NCBI GenBank assembly: GCA_903907905.1
Contig: CAIVPX010000033.1
Coordinates: forward strand, 1 to 64,000
Direction of reading: 5' to 3'
Source: an uncultured bacterium
GTDB lineage: Bacteria > Pseudomonadota > Gammaproteobacteria > Burkholderiales > Burkholderiaceae_E
Length of the DNA: 64,000 bases
Shown: positions 50,616 through 59,675 of the stretch, piece after piece
How the letters are laid out: each line of letters starts with the position of its first letter
How positions within the stretch are numbered: position 1 is the first letter of the stretch
The notes under the pieces: model-generated
The model's database searches: none
What the model was told of the DNA's origin: nothing
What the model saw: only the letters and a program-made list of their open reading frames with translations
Program-made: the position numbers and the translations under genes

Positions 50616-52024
50616 GGCGCGCGCACGATGTGGTGGTGATCGGCGCGGGGCCGGCCGGACTTGCTGCGGCGGCGCTGAGCGCGCGGGCCGGTCTCGATAC
50701 GGTGGTGTTCGACGAAAATATCGCGCCTGGCGGGCAGGTCTACCGGTCCATCGACCGCACTCCCTTGCGTCGCCGCGAGGTGCTCGGCGCCGATTACTGG
50801 GCTGGCGAATCATTGCTTGAGCAGGCTCTGTCAGCCGGGGCACGAATCGAGTCGGCCACCACCGTCTGGAGCCTTGATGGTGAGCGCGAGCTGGGTGTCG
50901 TGCGCGACGGTTCGGCGCGCATGGTGCAGGCCGCAGAGGTGATCATCGCAACGGGTGCCCTTGAGCGACCCTTTCCCATTCCGGGCTGGACCTTGCCGGG
51001 GGTCATGACGGCGGGTGCCGCGCAGACCCTGCTCAAGTCCGCCGGTGTCGTGGCCTCGGGACAGGTCGTGCTGGCGGGCTGCGGTCCGCTGTTGTGGTTG
51101 CTGGCAGCGCAGACGATTCGTGCCGGCGGACGCATCGCCCTCATCCTCGACACCACGCCGCGTACGGCCATCTTTCGTGCGGCCGCGCATCTGCCCGCCT
51201 TCATCGCGTCGCCGCTGTTTCGCAAGGGTCTCGCGCTGATGCGCGAGGTCCGGGCCCAGACCAAGGTGATCACGGGCGTGGTCTCGCTGGCGGCCGAGGG
51301 CGAGGGTCGCCTGCAGGCCGTGAGCTGGACCTGTGCCGCGGGCGCCTCAGGGCGGATGGAGGCGGAGCATCTCTTGCTGCATCAGGGGGTGGTGCCCAAC
51401 CTCAACCTGGCGATGTCGGCGGGCGTCGAGCATCGGTGGGACGAACTGCAACTGTGCTGGCGGCCGGTGCTCGATACCTTCGGCGGCAGTTCGGTACCCT
51501 CCATTGCCGTGGCCGGAGATGGTGCCGGCATTGCGGGGGCGTGGGCCGCCGAGGCGCGCGGGCGCCTCGCGGCCATCGCAGCCGTACGCCGCTGCGTGGG
51601 CATGCAATCGTCGGCCGCGTCCGAGGCCAGCGAGCGGGCCGCGCGCGAGGACTTGCGCCGTCACGAGGCTGGGCGAGCCTTTCTGGACCATGTCTACCGG
51701 CCGGCGCCGCAGTTTCGCCTGCCCGAGGGCGATACGCTGGTGTGCCGCTGCGAAGAGGTGAGCGCACGCCAGATCGTTGACACGGTGGCACTCGGTTGCG
51801 AGGGGCCCAATCAAATGAAGGCCTTTCTTCGATGCGGCATGGGGCCCTGCCAGGGGCGTCTGTGCGGGCTCACGGTGACCGAGTTGATCGCGCGTGAACG
51901 CAAGCTGAGCCCGCAGGCGATCGGCTATTACCGGCTGCGTCCGCCGGTCAAGCCGATTGCGCTCTCGGCGCTGGCCAACATGCCGGTCGACGAGGGCGCG
52001 GTCAAGGCCGTGGTGCGGGGCTGA
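50612..52024 (+). CDS. FAD/NAD(P)-type dehydrogenase subunit with BFD-like [2Fe-2S] domain (HcnB/OoxA-like)
   Basis: A 470-residue alpha-type subunit. FAD site VVVIGAGPAGLAAAALSARAG, then ALERPFPIPGWTLPGVMTAGAAQTLLK, a second nucleotide fold (QVVLAGCGPLLWLLAAQ) and AVAGDGAGIAGAWAAEARG. The C-terminal BFD-like part has Cys378-x-Cys380 and Cys408, Cys413, Cys418 (CGMGPCQGRLCG). This is typical for opine, D-hydroxyproline and HCN-forming glycine dehydrogenases. Coupled to the [2Fe-2S] gene by ATGA. Confidence 0.9.
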   Translation: MRRAHDVVVIGAGPAGLAAAALSARAGLDTVVFDENIAPGGQVYRSIDRTPLRRREVLGADYWAGESLLEQALSAGARIESATTVWSLDGERELGVVRDGSARMVQAAEVIIATGALERPFPIPGWTLPGVMTAGAAQTLLKSAGVVASGQVVLAGCGPLLWLLAAQTIRAGGRIALILDTTPRTAIFRAAAHLPAFIASPLFRKGLALMREVRAQTKVITGVVSLAAEGEGRLQAVSWTCAAGASGRMEAEHLLLHQGVVPNLNLAMSAGVEHRWDELQLCWRPVLDTFGGSSVPSIAVAGDGAGIAGAWAAEARGRLAAIAAVRRCVGMQSSAASEASERAAREDLRRHEAGRAFLDHVYRPAPQFRLPEGDTLVCRCEEVSARQIVDTVALGCEGPNQMKAFLRCGMGPCQGRLCGLTVTELIARERKLSPQAIGYYRLRPPVKPIALSALANMPVDEGAVKAVVRG

Positions 52025-52028
52025 GGCC

Positions 52029-53162
52029 TTGGCGCGCACCGCCGAGGCGATCATCATCGGCGCGGGCATCCACGGATGTTCGACCGCGCTGCACCTGGCC
52101 TTGCGGGGCATTCGGGCGGTGGTCATCGAAAAGGACCATGCCGCCCGGCACGCCTCGGGGGTGAACGCGGGAGGCGTGCGGCAGCTGGCGCGTCACGTGG
52201 CCGAAATTCCCCTGTCGGTTTCATCCATGGCCATCTGGGAGCGCATCCAGGACCTTACCGGCGACGACTGTGGCTTTGAGAGCCACGGGCAGGTGCTGGT
52301 CGCCGAAGACGAGGCCGAGCTGGCGGGCTTTCGCGAGCGGGTGGCTGATCTCAATCGGCGAGGGTTTCAGCACGAGGAACTCATCGACCGCGACGAATTG
52401 CGCAGGCTGCTGCCCGCGGTGTCCGAGCACTGCCCGGGCGGCATCGTGTCAAGGCGCGATGGCGCGGCCGATCCCTTTCGTTCGACTCAGGCCATCCGGC
52501 GCGCCGCCCTCCGCGCGGGGGCGGTTTTCCGGGAAGGCGAGCGCGTCATGTCGATTGCCCGCGCGGGGGCTGCGTGGTCGGTCGAAACGGCCTCGGGCGC
52601 GTCCTATGAGGCGCCGGTGATCGTCAACGCCGCCGGCGCCTGGGCCGACCGGATCTGTGCTGCCCTGGGCGAGCCCGTGCCGCTCGAAGCAGTGGGCCCG
52701 ATGCTGATGATCACCAGCCGGGTGGCGCCCTTCATCAAGCCGGTGGTCATCCTGCGGTCGCGCAAGCTCTCGTTCAAGCAGTTCGCCAACGGCACGGTGA
52801 TGATCGGCGGTGGTCATCTTGCCGTCGTCGACCGTGACCGCAATCACACCCGCATCGACTGGACCAAGCTGCAGCAGAGCGCGCGCACCGTGTGGGAGCT
52901 CTTTCCGGTGATGCGCGAGGCGCAGATCAATCGGGCGTGGGCGGGTATCGAGGGCCGGATGAGCGATGACATTCCGGTGTTCGGGCGCAGCAGCACCGCC
53001 GAAGGCGTCTATCATCAGTTCGGCTTTTCGGCCCATGGCTTTCAGTTGGGGCCGGGGGCGGGCGCGGCCATGGCCGAACTCATCACCACGGGCCGATCGA
53101 GCGTGGCCGTCGAGGGTCTCGATATCCGGCGCTTTGCCGCATGCGCGTCATCAGGACGCTGA
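52029..53162 (+). CDS. FAD-dependent oxidoreductase (DAO family), second oxidase-like subunit
   Basis: A 377-residue oxidase-like protein. No ATG fits; TTG at 52029, four bases after the previous stop, begins ARTAEAIIIGAGIHGCSTAL with the FAD motif in the normal place. ASGVNAGGVRQLARHVAEIP and the HQFGFSAHGFQLGPGAGAAMAELI ending match the paralogue at 53151-54263 closely, more so than the gene at 49202. It overlaps that convergent paralogue by 12 bases. Together the four plus-strand genes should form a heteromeric, membrane-associated dye-linked dehydrogenase. Confidence 0.87.
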   Translation: MARTAEAIIIGAGIHGCSTALHLALRGIRAVVIEKDHAARHASGVNAGGVRQLARHVAEIPLSVSSMAIWERIQDLTGDDCGFESHGQVLVAEDEAELAGFRERVADLNRRGFQHEELIDRDELRRLLPAVSEHCPGGIVSRRDGAADPFRSTQAIRRAALRAGAVFREGERVMSIARAGAAWSVETASGASYEAPVIVNAAGAWADRICAALGEPVPLEAVGPMLMITSRVAPFIKPVVILRSRKLSFKQFANGTVMIGGGHLAVVDRDRNHTRIDWTKLQQSARTVWELFPVMREAQINRAWAGIEGRMSDDIPVFGRSSTAEGVYHQFGFSAHGFQLGPGAGAAMAELITTGRSSVAVEGLDIRRFAACASSGR

Positions 53163-54263
53163 AAATCGCGTGATGCTGAAGGCCTCGAGCGGCACGTCGG
53201 TGCGGCCGTCGAGCACCAGTTCGGCCATGATCGCGCCAATGCTAGGCCCCAGTTGAAAGCCATGTCCCGAGAATCCGAAGGCGTGCCACAGTCCCGGCGT
53301 GGTGCGGCTGGGTCCGATGACCGGAATCTTGTCAGGCAGATCCCCGTCGATGCCCGACCATGAGCGGATGACCTGCGCGCCCGCCAGCGCCGGGGCCAGC
53401 GCCAGTGCCAACTGCATGCCGCGCAGGGTCACCTCGGGCAGCGGCCGCGACCATGGGATGGCGGGGTCACATTCGCCATGACCGGCGCCCACGATGATGT
53501 TGCCGCGCGGAATCTGCCTCAGATACACGTTGCCGCCCACCACACCCAGGTTGGGGCGGATGAAGTAGGGGATCGGTTCGGTGACGAACATGTTGGGCGA
53601 GTGCGCGCTGATGGGCACAGGCTCGCCGAATTGCGCAGCGACCCGACCACCCCAGAAGCCAGCCATGTTGACCATCACCGGCGCGCTCAGGCGCAGACCC
53701 GCGCGCGTGGTGAGCTGAAAGCGGGAGCCGTCATGGGTGGCCTCGAGTACCTCGGCATGCTCGCGAATGTCGGCGCCTGCAGCGCGCGCGGCGTGGGCGA
53801 GCGAGGGCGCGAGCAGCCTGGGGTTGGCGCAGCCATCTTCGGGGGCAAGCGAGCCCGCCACGACTGTTTCGCCCAGCCAGGGATACTCACGGTGCACCTG
53901 CTCGCGGTGCAGCATTCGCAGCGGCAGACCGTGATCCCGCGCCACATCGAGGTAGGCCACCAGCGTGGCCTCTTCCTCGGCGTTTCGGGCCAGCTTGAGG
54001 TGACCCGTCTGGACAAACTCGATGTCGTGGCCCACCAGTTCGGGCATGCGCCGCCACAGTTCGTGCGAGCGACGCGCGATCGGCAACTCTGCAGGGTGTC
54101 GACCCTGCTGGCGTACGCCGCCGTAGTTGACGCCAGAGGCCTGACCGCCAACCGCGCCGCGCTCGAGCAGCACCACCCGCGCGCCGCGCCGGGCCAGGTG
54201 CAGCGCCGTGGAGCAACCGGCGCCGCCACCGCCCTGGATGAGGACGTCACAGGCGATATTCAT
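53151..54263 (-). CDS. FAD-dependent oxidoreductase (DAO family), oxidase-like subunit of second module
   Basis: A 370-residue oxidase-like subunit. FAD motif LIQGGGGAGCSTALHLARRG (with GGGGAG for the common GxGxxG), then QASGVNYGGVRQQGRHPAELP and WHAFGFSGHGFQLGPSIGAIMAELV, paralogous to the plus-strand gene that ends on it. ATG at 54263 overlaps the upstream FAD subunit stop (ATGA). It is the last gene of a long minus-strand operon that includes a Dpp-type importer and hydantoinase genes. Confidence 0.9.
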   Translation of the reverse strand: MNIACDVLIQGGGGAGCSTALHLARRGARVVLLERGAVGGQASGVNYGGVRQQGRHPAELPIARRSHELWRRMPELVGHDIEFVQTGHLKLARNAEEEATLVAYLDVARDHGLPLRMLHREQVHREYPWLGETVVAGSLAPEDGCANPRLLAPSLAHAARAAGADIREHAEVLEATHDGSRFQLTTRAGLRLSAPVMVNMAGFWGGRVAAQFGEPVPISAHSPNMFVTEPIPYFIRPNLGVVGGNVYLRQIPRGNIIVGAGHGECDPAIPWSRPLPEVTLRGMQLALALAPALAGAQVIRSWSGIDGDLPDKIPVIGPSRTTPGLWHAFGFSGHGFQLGPSIGAIMAELVLDGRTDVPLEAFSITRFSAS

Positions 54264-55639
54264 TGCGCCTGCGCCTCGCTGCGAATGGGAATCGGCTTGA
54301 CCGGCGGTTGCGCGCGAACCCGCCCCACCTGATCAATGGGGCACTGCAGGTGAGCGGCCATGATTTCGGCGGCGGCCGCCCCGCATACCCGCCCCTGGCA
54401 GCGGCCCATACCGATGCGCGTGAAGGCCTTGGCGCGGTTCAGTTCGTGCGCCAGCCCCGGGGCAGCGGCCTCGGAGGCGGCTGCGCGAAGCTCTCCAACC
54501 CGGATGGCCTCGCAGCGACACAGCAGCGTGTCGTCGTCGAGCGAGCGGGCCATGGCAGCGGGAAAGGGGAAGGCGCGTTCGAGCGCAGCACGAAATCGGG
54601 CGTGCCCCGCCATGCGCTGATCGAGCGTGCGGGCCCGGGCCTGATCAAAGGGCTGGCCGGCGTCCTCAAGGAGGGCCAGCGCCGCGCGTGCGCCGGCGAG
54701 CTCGGCGAGGTCGGCGCCGCCAATGCCGGCGCCATCGCCGGCCAGGTAGAGACCTTTGACCGACGTCCGGCCGCGGGCATCGTGCGAGGGATTCCAGTTG
54801 TGCTGCACGCTGTCGAAGGCAAAGGGAACGCCCGCGAGGTCGGCCAGTTGCGATTCGGGACGCAGGCCCCAGCCGATGGCCGCAGCGTCGCAATCGACCC
54901 GGTGCTCACGGCCGCTCCGGTCTCGCCAGCGCAGGCCCGTGACCGCATGCTCGCCTTCGATGCTCAGGGCGCTCGCGCCCTCGAAGACGGGTATACCGCT
55001 CAGTCGCAGGCCCAGCGTGAACCAGAGGCCCTTGAGGAAGGTGGCGCCGCCACAGACCAGGGCTGCGGCATGCCGGGCCTTGAGGCTGAAAGGCGTGGTG
55101 TCGACGAGGGCGGCGATGCGGGCGCCCGACTTGAGATACTGCCAGGCCAGCAGCCAGAGCAAGGGGCCGGTGCCCGCGAGCGCAACCTGCTCACCGATGG
55201 CGCAGCCCTGGGTCTTGAGGGCGATCTGCGCGCCGCCCAGGGTGGTGACCCCCGGCAGGGTCCAGCCCGGCACCGGGATGACCCGATCCATGGCGCCGGT
55301 GCAGAGCAAGGCGGCATCGTAACTGAGCTGCCCCGTCTGACCCTTGTGAAGCGTGCTGAGCTGCCGCTCGCCCGGGCGAATGTGCCAGACCAGCGTGTCG
55401 GGCCGCCAGTCGGCTCGGGGCTTGAGGGAATCGAGCGTGGCGTGCAGCGCCTGAGCGCGCTCGGCTTCGAAACCATAGAGCTGGCGCGGGTCCCGGGTCA
55501 ATGCCGTGGGTGGTCGCTGGTAGATGCGTCCCCCGCCATCCGGCGCTTCATCGATCCAGACCGGACGATGCCCGGCGGCGACCAGGACCTCGACCGCCCG
55601 CACACCGGCGGGGCCGGCGCCCACCACCGCGATCTTCAT
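54260..55639 (-). CDS. FAD/NAD(P)-type dehydrogenase subunit with BFD-like [2Fe-2S] domain, second module
   Basis: A 459-residue HcnB/OoxA-like subunit. FAD site IAVVGAGPAGVRAVEVLVAAG, the conserved RVIPVPGWTLPGVTTLGGAQ segment, QVALAGTGPLLWLLAWQ and LYLAGDGAGIGGADLAE. The C-terminal cluster region has CRCEA and MGRCQGRVCG, so three or four cysteines; the cysteine preceding GMG in the first module is Ile here (RIGMG). Overlaps both neighbours by four bases. Confidence 0.9.
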   Translation of the reverse strand: MKIAVVGAGPAGVRAVEVLVAAGHRPVWIDEAPDGGGRIYQRPPTALTRDPRQLYGFEAERAQALHATLDSLKPRADWRPDTLVWHIRPGERQLSTLHKGQTGQLSYDAALLCTGAMDRVIPVPGWTLPGVTTLGGAQIALKTQGCAIGEQVALAGTGPLLWLLAWQYLKSGARIAALVDTTPFSLKARHAAALVCGGATFLKGLWFTLGLRLSGIPVFEGASALSIEGEHAVTGLRWRDRSGREHRVDCDAAAIGWGLRPESQLADLAGVPFAFDSVQHNWNPSHDARGRTSVKGLYLAGDGAGIGGADLAELAGARAALALLEDAGQPFDQARARTLDQRMAGHARFRAALERAFPFPAAMARSLDDDTLLCRCEAIRVGELRAAASEAAAPGLAHELNRAKAFTRIGMGRCQGRVCGAAAAEIMAAHLQCPIDQVGRVRAQPPVKPIPIRSEAQAQ

Positions 55640-55911
55640 CGGCGAATGATCTCCATACCGTCCTCGGCGAGCGTGCTGCAGGCGCGCACCCGCCCGCTGC
55701 CCTTCACCTCGACCCAGCAGTCCTGACAGGCGCCCATCAGGCAGAAGCCAGCCCGGGCCCCATCACCGAATTCGCTTTGACGCAGGTGCCCGGCCTCACC
55801 CGCCAGCAGGGCGGTGAGCAAGGTGTCGCCCGCCATTGCGTTGAGCGCGTGGCCGTCGAGCATCAGGCGAATAGGGGGGCGTGTGGTATCGCGCAGTCGT
55901 CTGAGCTTCAA
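55636..55911 (-). CDS. small [2Fe-2S] subunit, second module
   Basis: A 91-residue ferredoxin-like subunit with cluster cysteines Cys57, Cys62, Cys65 and Cys78, the same spacing up to the last ligand as the 98-residue protein of the first module. ATG at 55911 overlaps the SDR stop (ATGA), and its stop overlaps the FAD subunit start. It lacks the extra N-terminal and C-terminal residues of its paralogue. Confidence 0.88.
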   Translation of the reverse strand: MKLRRLRDTTRPPIRLMLDGHALNAMAGDTLLTALLAGEAGHLRQSEFGDGARAGFCLMGACQDCWVEVKGSGRVRACSTLAEDGMEIIRR

Positions 55912-56603
55912 AGCGTATCCTCGTGCCGGCAGTTGATCAGCAACTCGGCAACGGTGGCGGTGTTGGGCAGGCGCAGAACGCTTTCGATCATGGCTGCGAT
56001 GTCATCGGGACTGGACATCTTTTCGCGCGGAAAGCGGTCGATGCCGGCCGTCATGTCGGTGGCGACGAAACCCGGGCATACGGTGCAGGCACGAATGCCC
56101 AGATCCCAGCCGCGGCGCCGCACCTCCTGAGTGAGCGCCATCATCGCGAACTTGCTCATCGCATAGCCGAGGTTGTCGTTGCGCACGCGCTTGCCCGACA
56201 GCGAAGAAATATTGATGACTCGCCCCTCGCCACAGGCAACCAGATGCGGCCACGCCGCGCGGATGACGCGCATGGGCGCCTTGGTGTTGACGGTCCACAT
56301 CGTGTCGAGGTTGGTTTCGTCGAAGTCGAGCAAGGTGGCGGGAATCATGATCCCCGCGACATTCACAACCGCGTCGATCCGCCCATGCAAGGCAAAGGTT
56401 TCGGCGACCCAGCGATCAGCCGATGGGGTGGTGCCGGCATCCCAGGCATGCGCGCTGAGCCGATCGTGCGCGGGCATGTCGGCCGGGCGTCGCACCCCTG
56501 CGCTGACGGTGAAGCCCGACTGCAGCAGGCGCTCGGCGAGCGCGCGCCCGATGCCGCGCGAGGCACCGGCGATCAGGACCACCCGGCCGTCCGGATTCAG
56601 CAT
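55908..56603 (-). CDS. short-chain dehydrogenase/reductase
   Basis: A 231-residue classical SDR. NAD(P) site IAGASRGIGRALAERL, NVAG (for NNAG), catalytic SSLSGKR...YAMSK, then CPGFVATDM. ATG at 56603; the open frame continues upstream without family similarity. It is inserted between the Dpp-type transporter and the amine dehydrogenase module and may reduce or oxidise the carbonyl product of that enzyme. Confidence 0.88.
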   Translation of the reverse strand: MLNPDGRVVLIAGASRGIGRALAERLLQSGFTVSAGVRRPADMPAHDRLSAHAWDAGTTPSADRWVAETFALHGRIDAVVNVAGIMIPATLLDFDETNLDTMWTVNTKAPMRVIRAAWPHLVACGEGRVINISSLSGKRVRNDNLGYAMSKFAMMALTQEVRRRGWDLGIRACTVCPGFVATDMTAGIDRFPREKMSSPDDIAAMIESVLRLPNTATVAELLINCRHEDTL

Positions 56604-56736
56604 GGAAGGACTCCACGACCGGGCTCGCGATGGGCCCGGGGGCCCTGAGACGGTAGGAGACCCGCGCTGGGCAAGCGTCCGATTGCATTGGGCGGAGCGC
56701 GCCCGATGAGGCGTCGGCGCTGTCGATGAAAGGGGC

Positions 56737-57822
56737 TCATCGCGACAACTCCTCGGCGCGCAGACAGGCGATCTGGCGACCTGGGGCCCCGGGAAGCGGG
56801 GCCATTGACGGGATCTGCTGCCCGCACTGGGCCTGTGCCATGGGGCAGCGCGTACGAAATACGCAGCCGGAGGGCGGTGAGGCGATGCTCGGTACCTCGC
56901 CGCTGAGGGCGCCGGCGCCGGTGCTGCGGCGGCGCAATGAGGGCGTGGCCGCAAGCAGCGCCCGGGTATAGGGATGGGCTGGTGCCTTGAACAGATCCTC
57001 GGCCGGGCCTTCTTCCATGACCCGGCCCAGATACATCACGACGACGCGGTCGCAGAGGTGTCGGACGACATGGAGATCGTGGCTGATGAAGAGGAGCGAC
57101 AGCCCCAGTTGCGCACGCAGATCGGCGAACAGATTGACCACCTGAGCCTGGATCGATACGTCGAGCGCGGACACTGGTTCGTCGGCCACGATGAAGTCCG
57201 GACGCGTCGCCAGTGCCCGGGCGACGGCGATTCGCTGGCGCTGACCGCCCGAAAATTCATGCGGCAGACGACCGGTATGGCCAGGGTCCATGCCCACCTG
57301 GCGCAGCAGGCCGGCCACCTCATCGCCCACGCCCTGGCGGTCACTCAGGCCGTGGATGAGCATACCGTCGGCGATCTGGGCGCCGACGCTTCGGCGCGGA
57401 TCCAGGCTGAGGAAGGGATCCTGAAAGACCATCTGCATGCGGCGCCGCAGCGCCCGCAGTCGTGCGGCAGAGAGCGAGGAAAGATCTTCGCCCTCGAAGA
57501 ACACCCGTCCGCTGGTGGGCTTGAGCAGGTGGATCAGTACGCGCCCGAGCGTGCTTTTGCCGCAGCCCGATTCGCCGACGACACCGACCGCTTCAGCGCG
57601 ACGGATACTCAGATCGACCCCGCGCAGGGCGAGCAGCGGTGCGCCCCGACTGAAGACGCCGCCGCTGCGCTGAAACGCCCGCGTGAGCGCTTCAGCCCGC
57701 AGCAATTCGTCGGGGGCGGTGTCCGGGGGTATGGCACTGTCTTCGGGGACAGGGCTGCCAGGGCGGGCTCGGCCCCCTGCGGCGATCACCGATCCCAATC
57801 CGATCATCGTGTGCAGAGTCAT
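56737..57822 (-). CDS. Dpp/Opp-type ABC transporter ATP-binding protein (DppF-like)
   Basis: A 361-residue peptide-class ATPase. ATG at 57822 overlaps the stop of the upstream fused gene (ATGA). After a 45-residue variable N-terminus come Walker A GESGCGKS, FQDPFLSLDPR, signature FSGGQRQR, Walker B FIVADEPVSALD and a C-terminal oligopeptide domain with the four-cysteine-style segment CVFRTRCPMAQAQC. The 133-base gap to the SDR gene holds a stem (ATTGGGCG with CGCCCGAT, 56687-56707) without a T-tract. Confidence 0.92.
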   Translation of the reverse strand: MTLHTMIGLGSVIAAGGRARPGSPVPEDSAIPPDTAPDELLRAEALTRAFQRSGGVFSRGAPLLALRGVDLSIRRAEAVGVVGESGCGKSTLGRVLIHLLKPTSGRVFFEGEDLSSLSAARLRALRRRMQMVFQDPFLSLDPRRSVGAQIADGMLIHGLSDRQGVGDEVAGLLRQVGMDPGHTGRLPHEFSGGQRQRIAVARALATRPDFIVADEPVSALDVSIQAQVVNLFADLRAQLGLSLLFISHDLHVVRHLCDRVVVMYLGRVMEEGPAEDLFKAPAHPYTRALLAATPSLRRRSTGAGALSGEVPSIASPPSGCVFRTRCPMAQAQCGQQIPSMAPLPGAPGRQIACLRAEELSR

Positions 57823-59675
57823 GCAAGCTCCTGCCATCGAAGGCAGCGTGAGCGATGCCGGGGGCCCACCTCGACCATAACGATTTCGCCCGATTCGCTG
57901 CAGCGCTCGGTCGCCATCGCGCAGCGCGGTGCGAATCGGCATCCGGCCGGCATGGCCCAGGGCTGCGGGACCGTACCCGGGATGGCGGTCAGGCGGTCGG
58001 CATCATCCTCGGGCATGCTGGCAATGAGCGCGGCGGTGTAGGGATGGCGCGGCGCCGTGAAGACCTGATCCACGGGTCCCTCCTCGACGACCTCACCGGC
58101 GTACATCACCAGCACTCGGTCGGCAATGGTGGAGACCACGGCCAGGTTGTGGGTCACGAAGATCATGCCCATCGCGTTTTCGGTGTGCCGGAGCTCGGTC
58201 AAGAGGGACAGAATCTGGGCCTGTACCGTGACGTCAAGGGCTGTCGTGGGCTCATCAGCGATCAGCAGTCGCGGCCGATTGGCAATCGCGGCGGCGATCA
58301 TGACGCGCTGGCGCTGCCCGCCCGACACCTGGTGTGGGTAGGCATCCGCCTGGCGGGCGGGGTCGGGCAGGCCGACTCGCCCGAGCAGTTCGAGCACGCG
58401 CTCCCGCAGACCGCTGCGCTGGCCGTGCGAGTACAGACTTTCGGCGACCTGGCTACCGATTCGCAGCACCGGGTTGAGGCTGCTCGAGGGGTCCTGAAAA
58501 ATCATGGCCAGCTCGCTGCCACGAAGCTTACGCAGGGTACTTTCCGGGGTGCGCAGCAGATCGAGGGTACGGCCGTCCCGGCTGCGCAGCTCGATGTGTC
58601 CACCAACCGGCTTGACGGCCGATGGCAGCAGTCCCATCACCGCGAGGCCTGTCAGGGTTTTGCCGGAACCGCTCTCGCCGACGATCGCCAATGTCTCGCC
58701 CGGTACCAGTTCAAGGCTCAACTTGCGCACGACCTGAACCGGACCGCGCGGCCCCTGCACCTCGAGTGACAGGTCATCGACCCGCAGCAGTTCGGGCGCC
58801 GACTGGGTACCCAGCGCCGGAGGAAGAGCTATCAGCCGACGCAGAAAGCCAGGCCGGCCGCTGGCCTGGCCACGCGGATCGATGGCGTCGCGCAGCCGGT
58901 CACAGAACAGGTTGAACACCACCACGGTACCGGTAAGAGCCAGGCAGGGCCAGAAGAGTTGCAGGGGCGCCATTTCCATGCTGGCGCGCGCGCCCCGGAT
59001 CATCAAACCCCAGGACGGGGAGGGCGGGACAACGCCAAGCCCCAGAAAGGATAGACCGCTCTCGAGCACCATGGCTGCAGCCACAGTCAGGGAAAACTGC
59101 ACGATCAGCGGCGGCGCGATGTTCGGCAGGACGGTGCGCAGCAGAATCCGCCCTGTTCGCGCGCCGAGCGCCTTCTGGGCCGTGACGTAATCGAGTTCGC
59201 GGGCAGTCAGCGTTTCGGCGTAGGCCACCCGCGCAAACCCGGGCGCAAACAAAATGGCCAGCGCAATGCCCAGGGTGCTGGCCCCGGGCCCCATCAGTGT
59301 GACGACCAGCAGCGCAAGAAGCAGCGGCGGAAAGCACAGGACGATCTCAGCGACGCGGACCGTGAGGAGCTCGACGAGCCCGCGGAAGTAGCCGCCCAGA
59401 ATACCGATCAGGGTGCCGACGATGGCTGCAACGGCTGCGGATGCGAAAGCGACAGAGAGCGATACCCGGGCCCCCCAAAGAATACGCGTCAGGATGTCCC
59501 GACCATATTCGTCCTGCCCCAGCCAGTGGCCGGCTGAGGGACCCGTCAGCCGATTCGCGATGTCTTGCTTGACCGGGTCGGGCAGAGGCAGCAGCGGCGC
59601 GAGGAGTGCGAGCAACAGAATGAGCGCGATGAGCGCGCCGGGCACCCACAGCGCATGCAGGCCGGTTGCGCGCAT
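57819..59675 (-). CDS. fused Dpp-type permease-ATPase (DppC-DppD)
   Basis: A 618-residue single protein. Residues 1-265 are a DppC-like permease (GQDEYGRDILTRILWGARVSL, GGYFRGLVE, AQKALGARTGRILLRTVLPNI, SFLGLGVVPPSPSWG). A linker of about 40 residues leads to a DppD-like ATPase: Walker A GESGSGKT, FQDPSSSLNPV, signature VSGGQRQR, Walker B LLIADEPTTALD, and the C-terminal cysteine motif CRFAPRCAMATERC. No frameshift is needed, so the fusion is real in this sequence; such fusions are known in some bacteria. ATG at 59675 overlaps the DppB-like stop by one base. Confidence 0.9.
   Translation of the reverse strand: MRATGLHALWVPGALIALILLLALLAPLLPLPDPVKQDIANRLTGPSAGHWLGQDEYGRDILTRILWGARVSLSVAFASAAVAAIVGTLIGILGGYFRGLVELLTVRVAEIVLCFPPLLLALLVVTLMGPGASTLGIALAILFAPGFARVAYAETLTARELDYVTAQKALGARTGRILLRTVLPNIAPPLIVQFSLTVAAAMVLESGLSFLGLGVVPPSPSWGLMIRGARASMEMAPLQLFWPCLALTGTVVVFNLFCDRLRDAIDPRGQASGRPGFLRRLIALPPALGTQSAPELLRVDDLSLEVQGPRGPVQVVRKLSLELVPGETLAIVGESGSGKTLTGLAVMGLLPSAVKPVGGHIELRSRDGRTLDLLRTPESTLRKLRGSELAMIFQDPSSSLNPVLRIGSQVAESLYSHGQRSGLRERVLELLGRVGLPDPARQADAYPHQVSGGQRQRVMIAAAIANRPRLLIADEPTTALDVTVQAQILSLLTELRHTENAMGMIFVTHNLAVVSTIADRVLVMYAGEVVEEGPVDQVFTAPRHPYTAALIASMPEDDADRLTAIPGTVPQPWAMPAGCRFAPRCAMATERCSESGEIVMVEVGPRHRSRCLRWQELA

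Noticed and set aside
54263-55726. 487-codon plus-strand open frame
   Set aside because: Antisense to the FAD dehydrogenase subunit; composition typical of GC-rich shadows.
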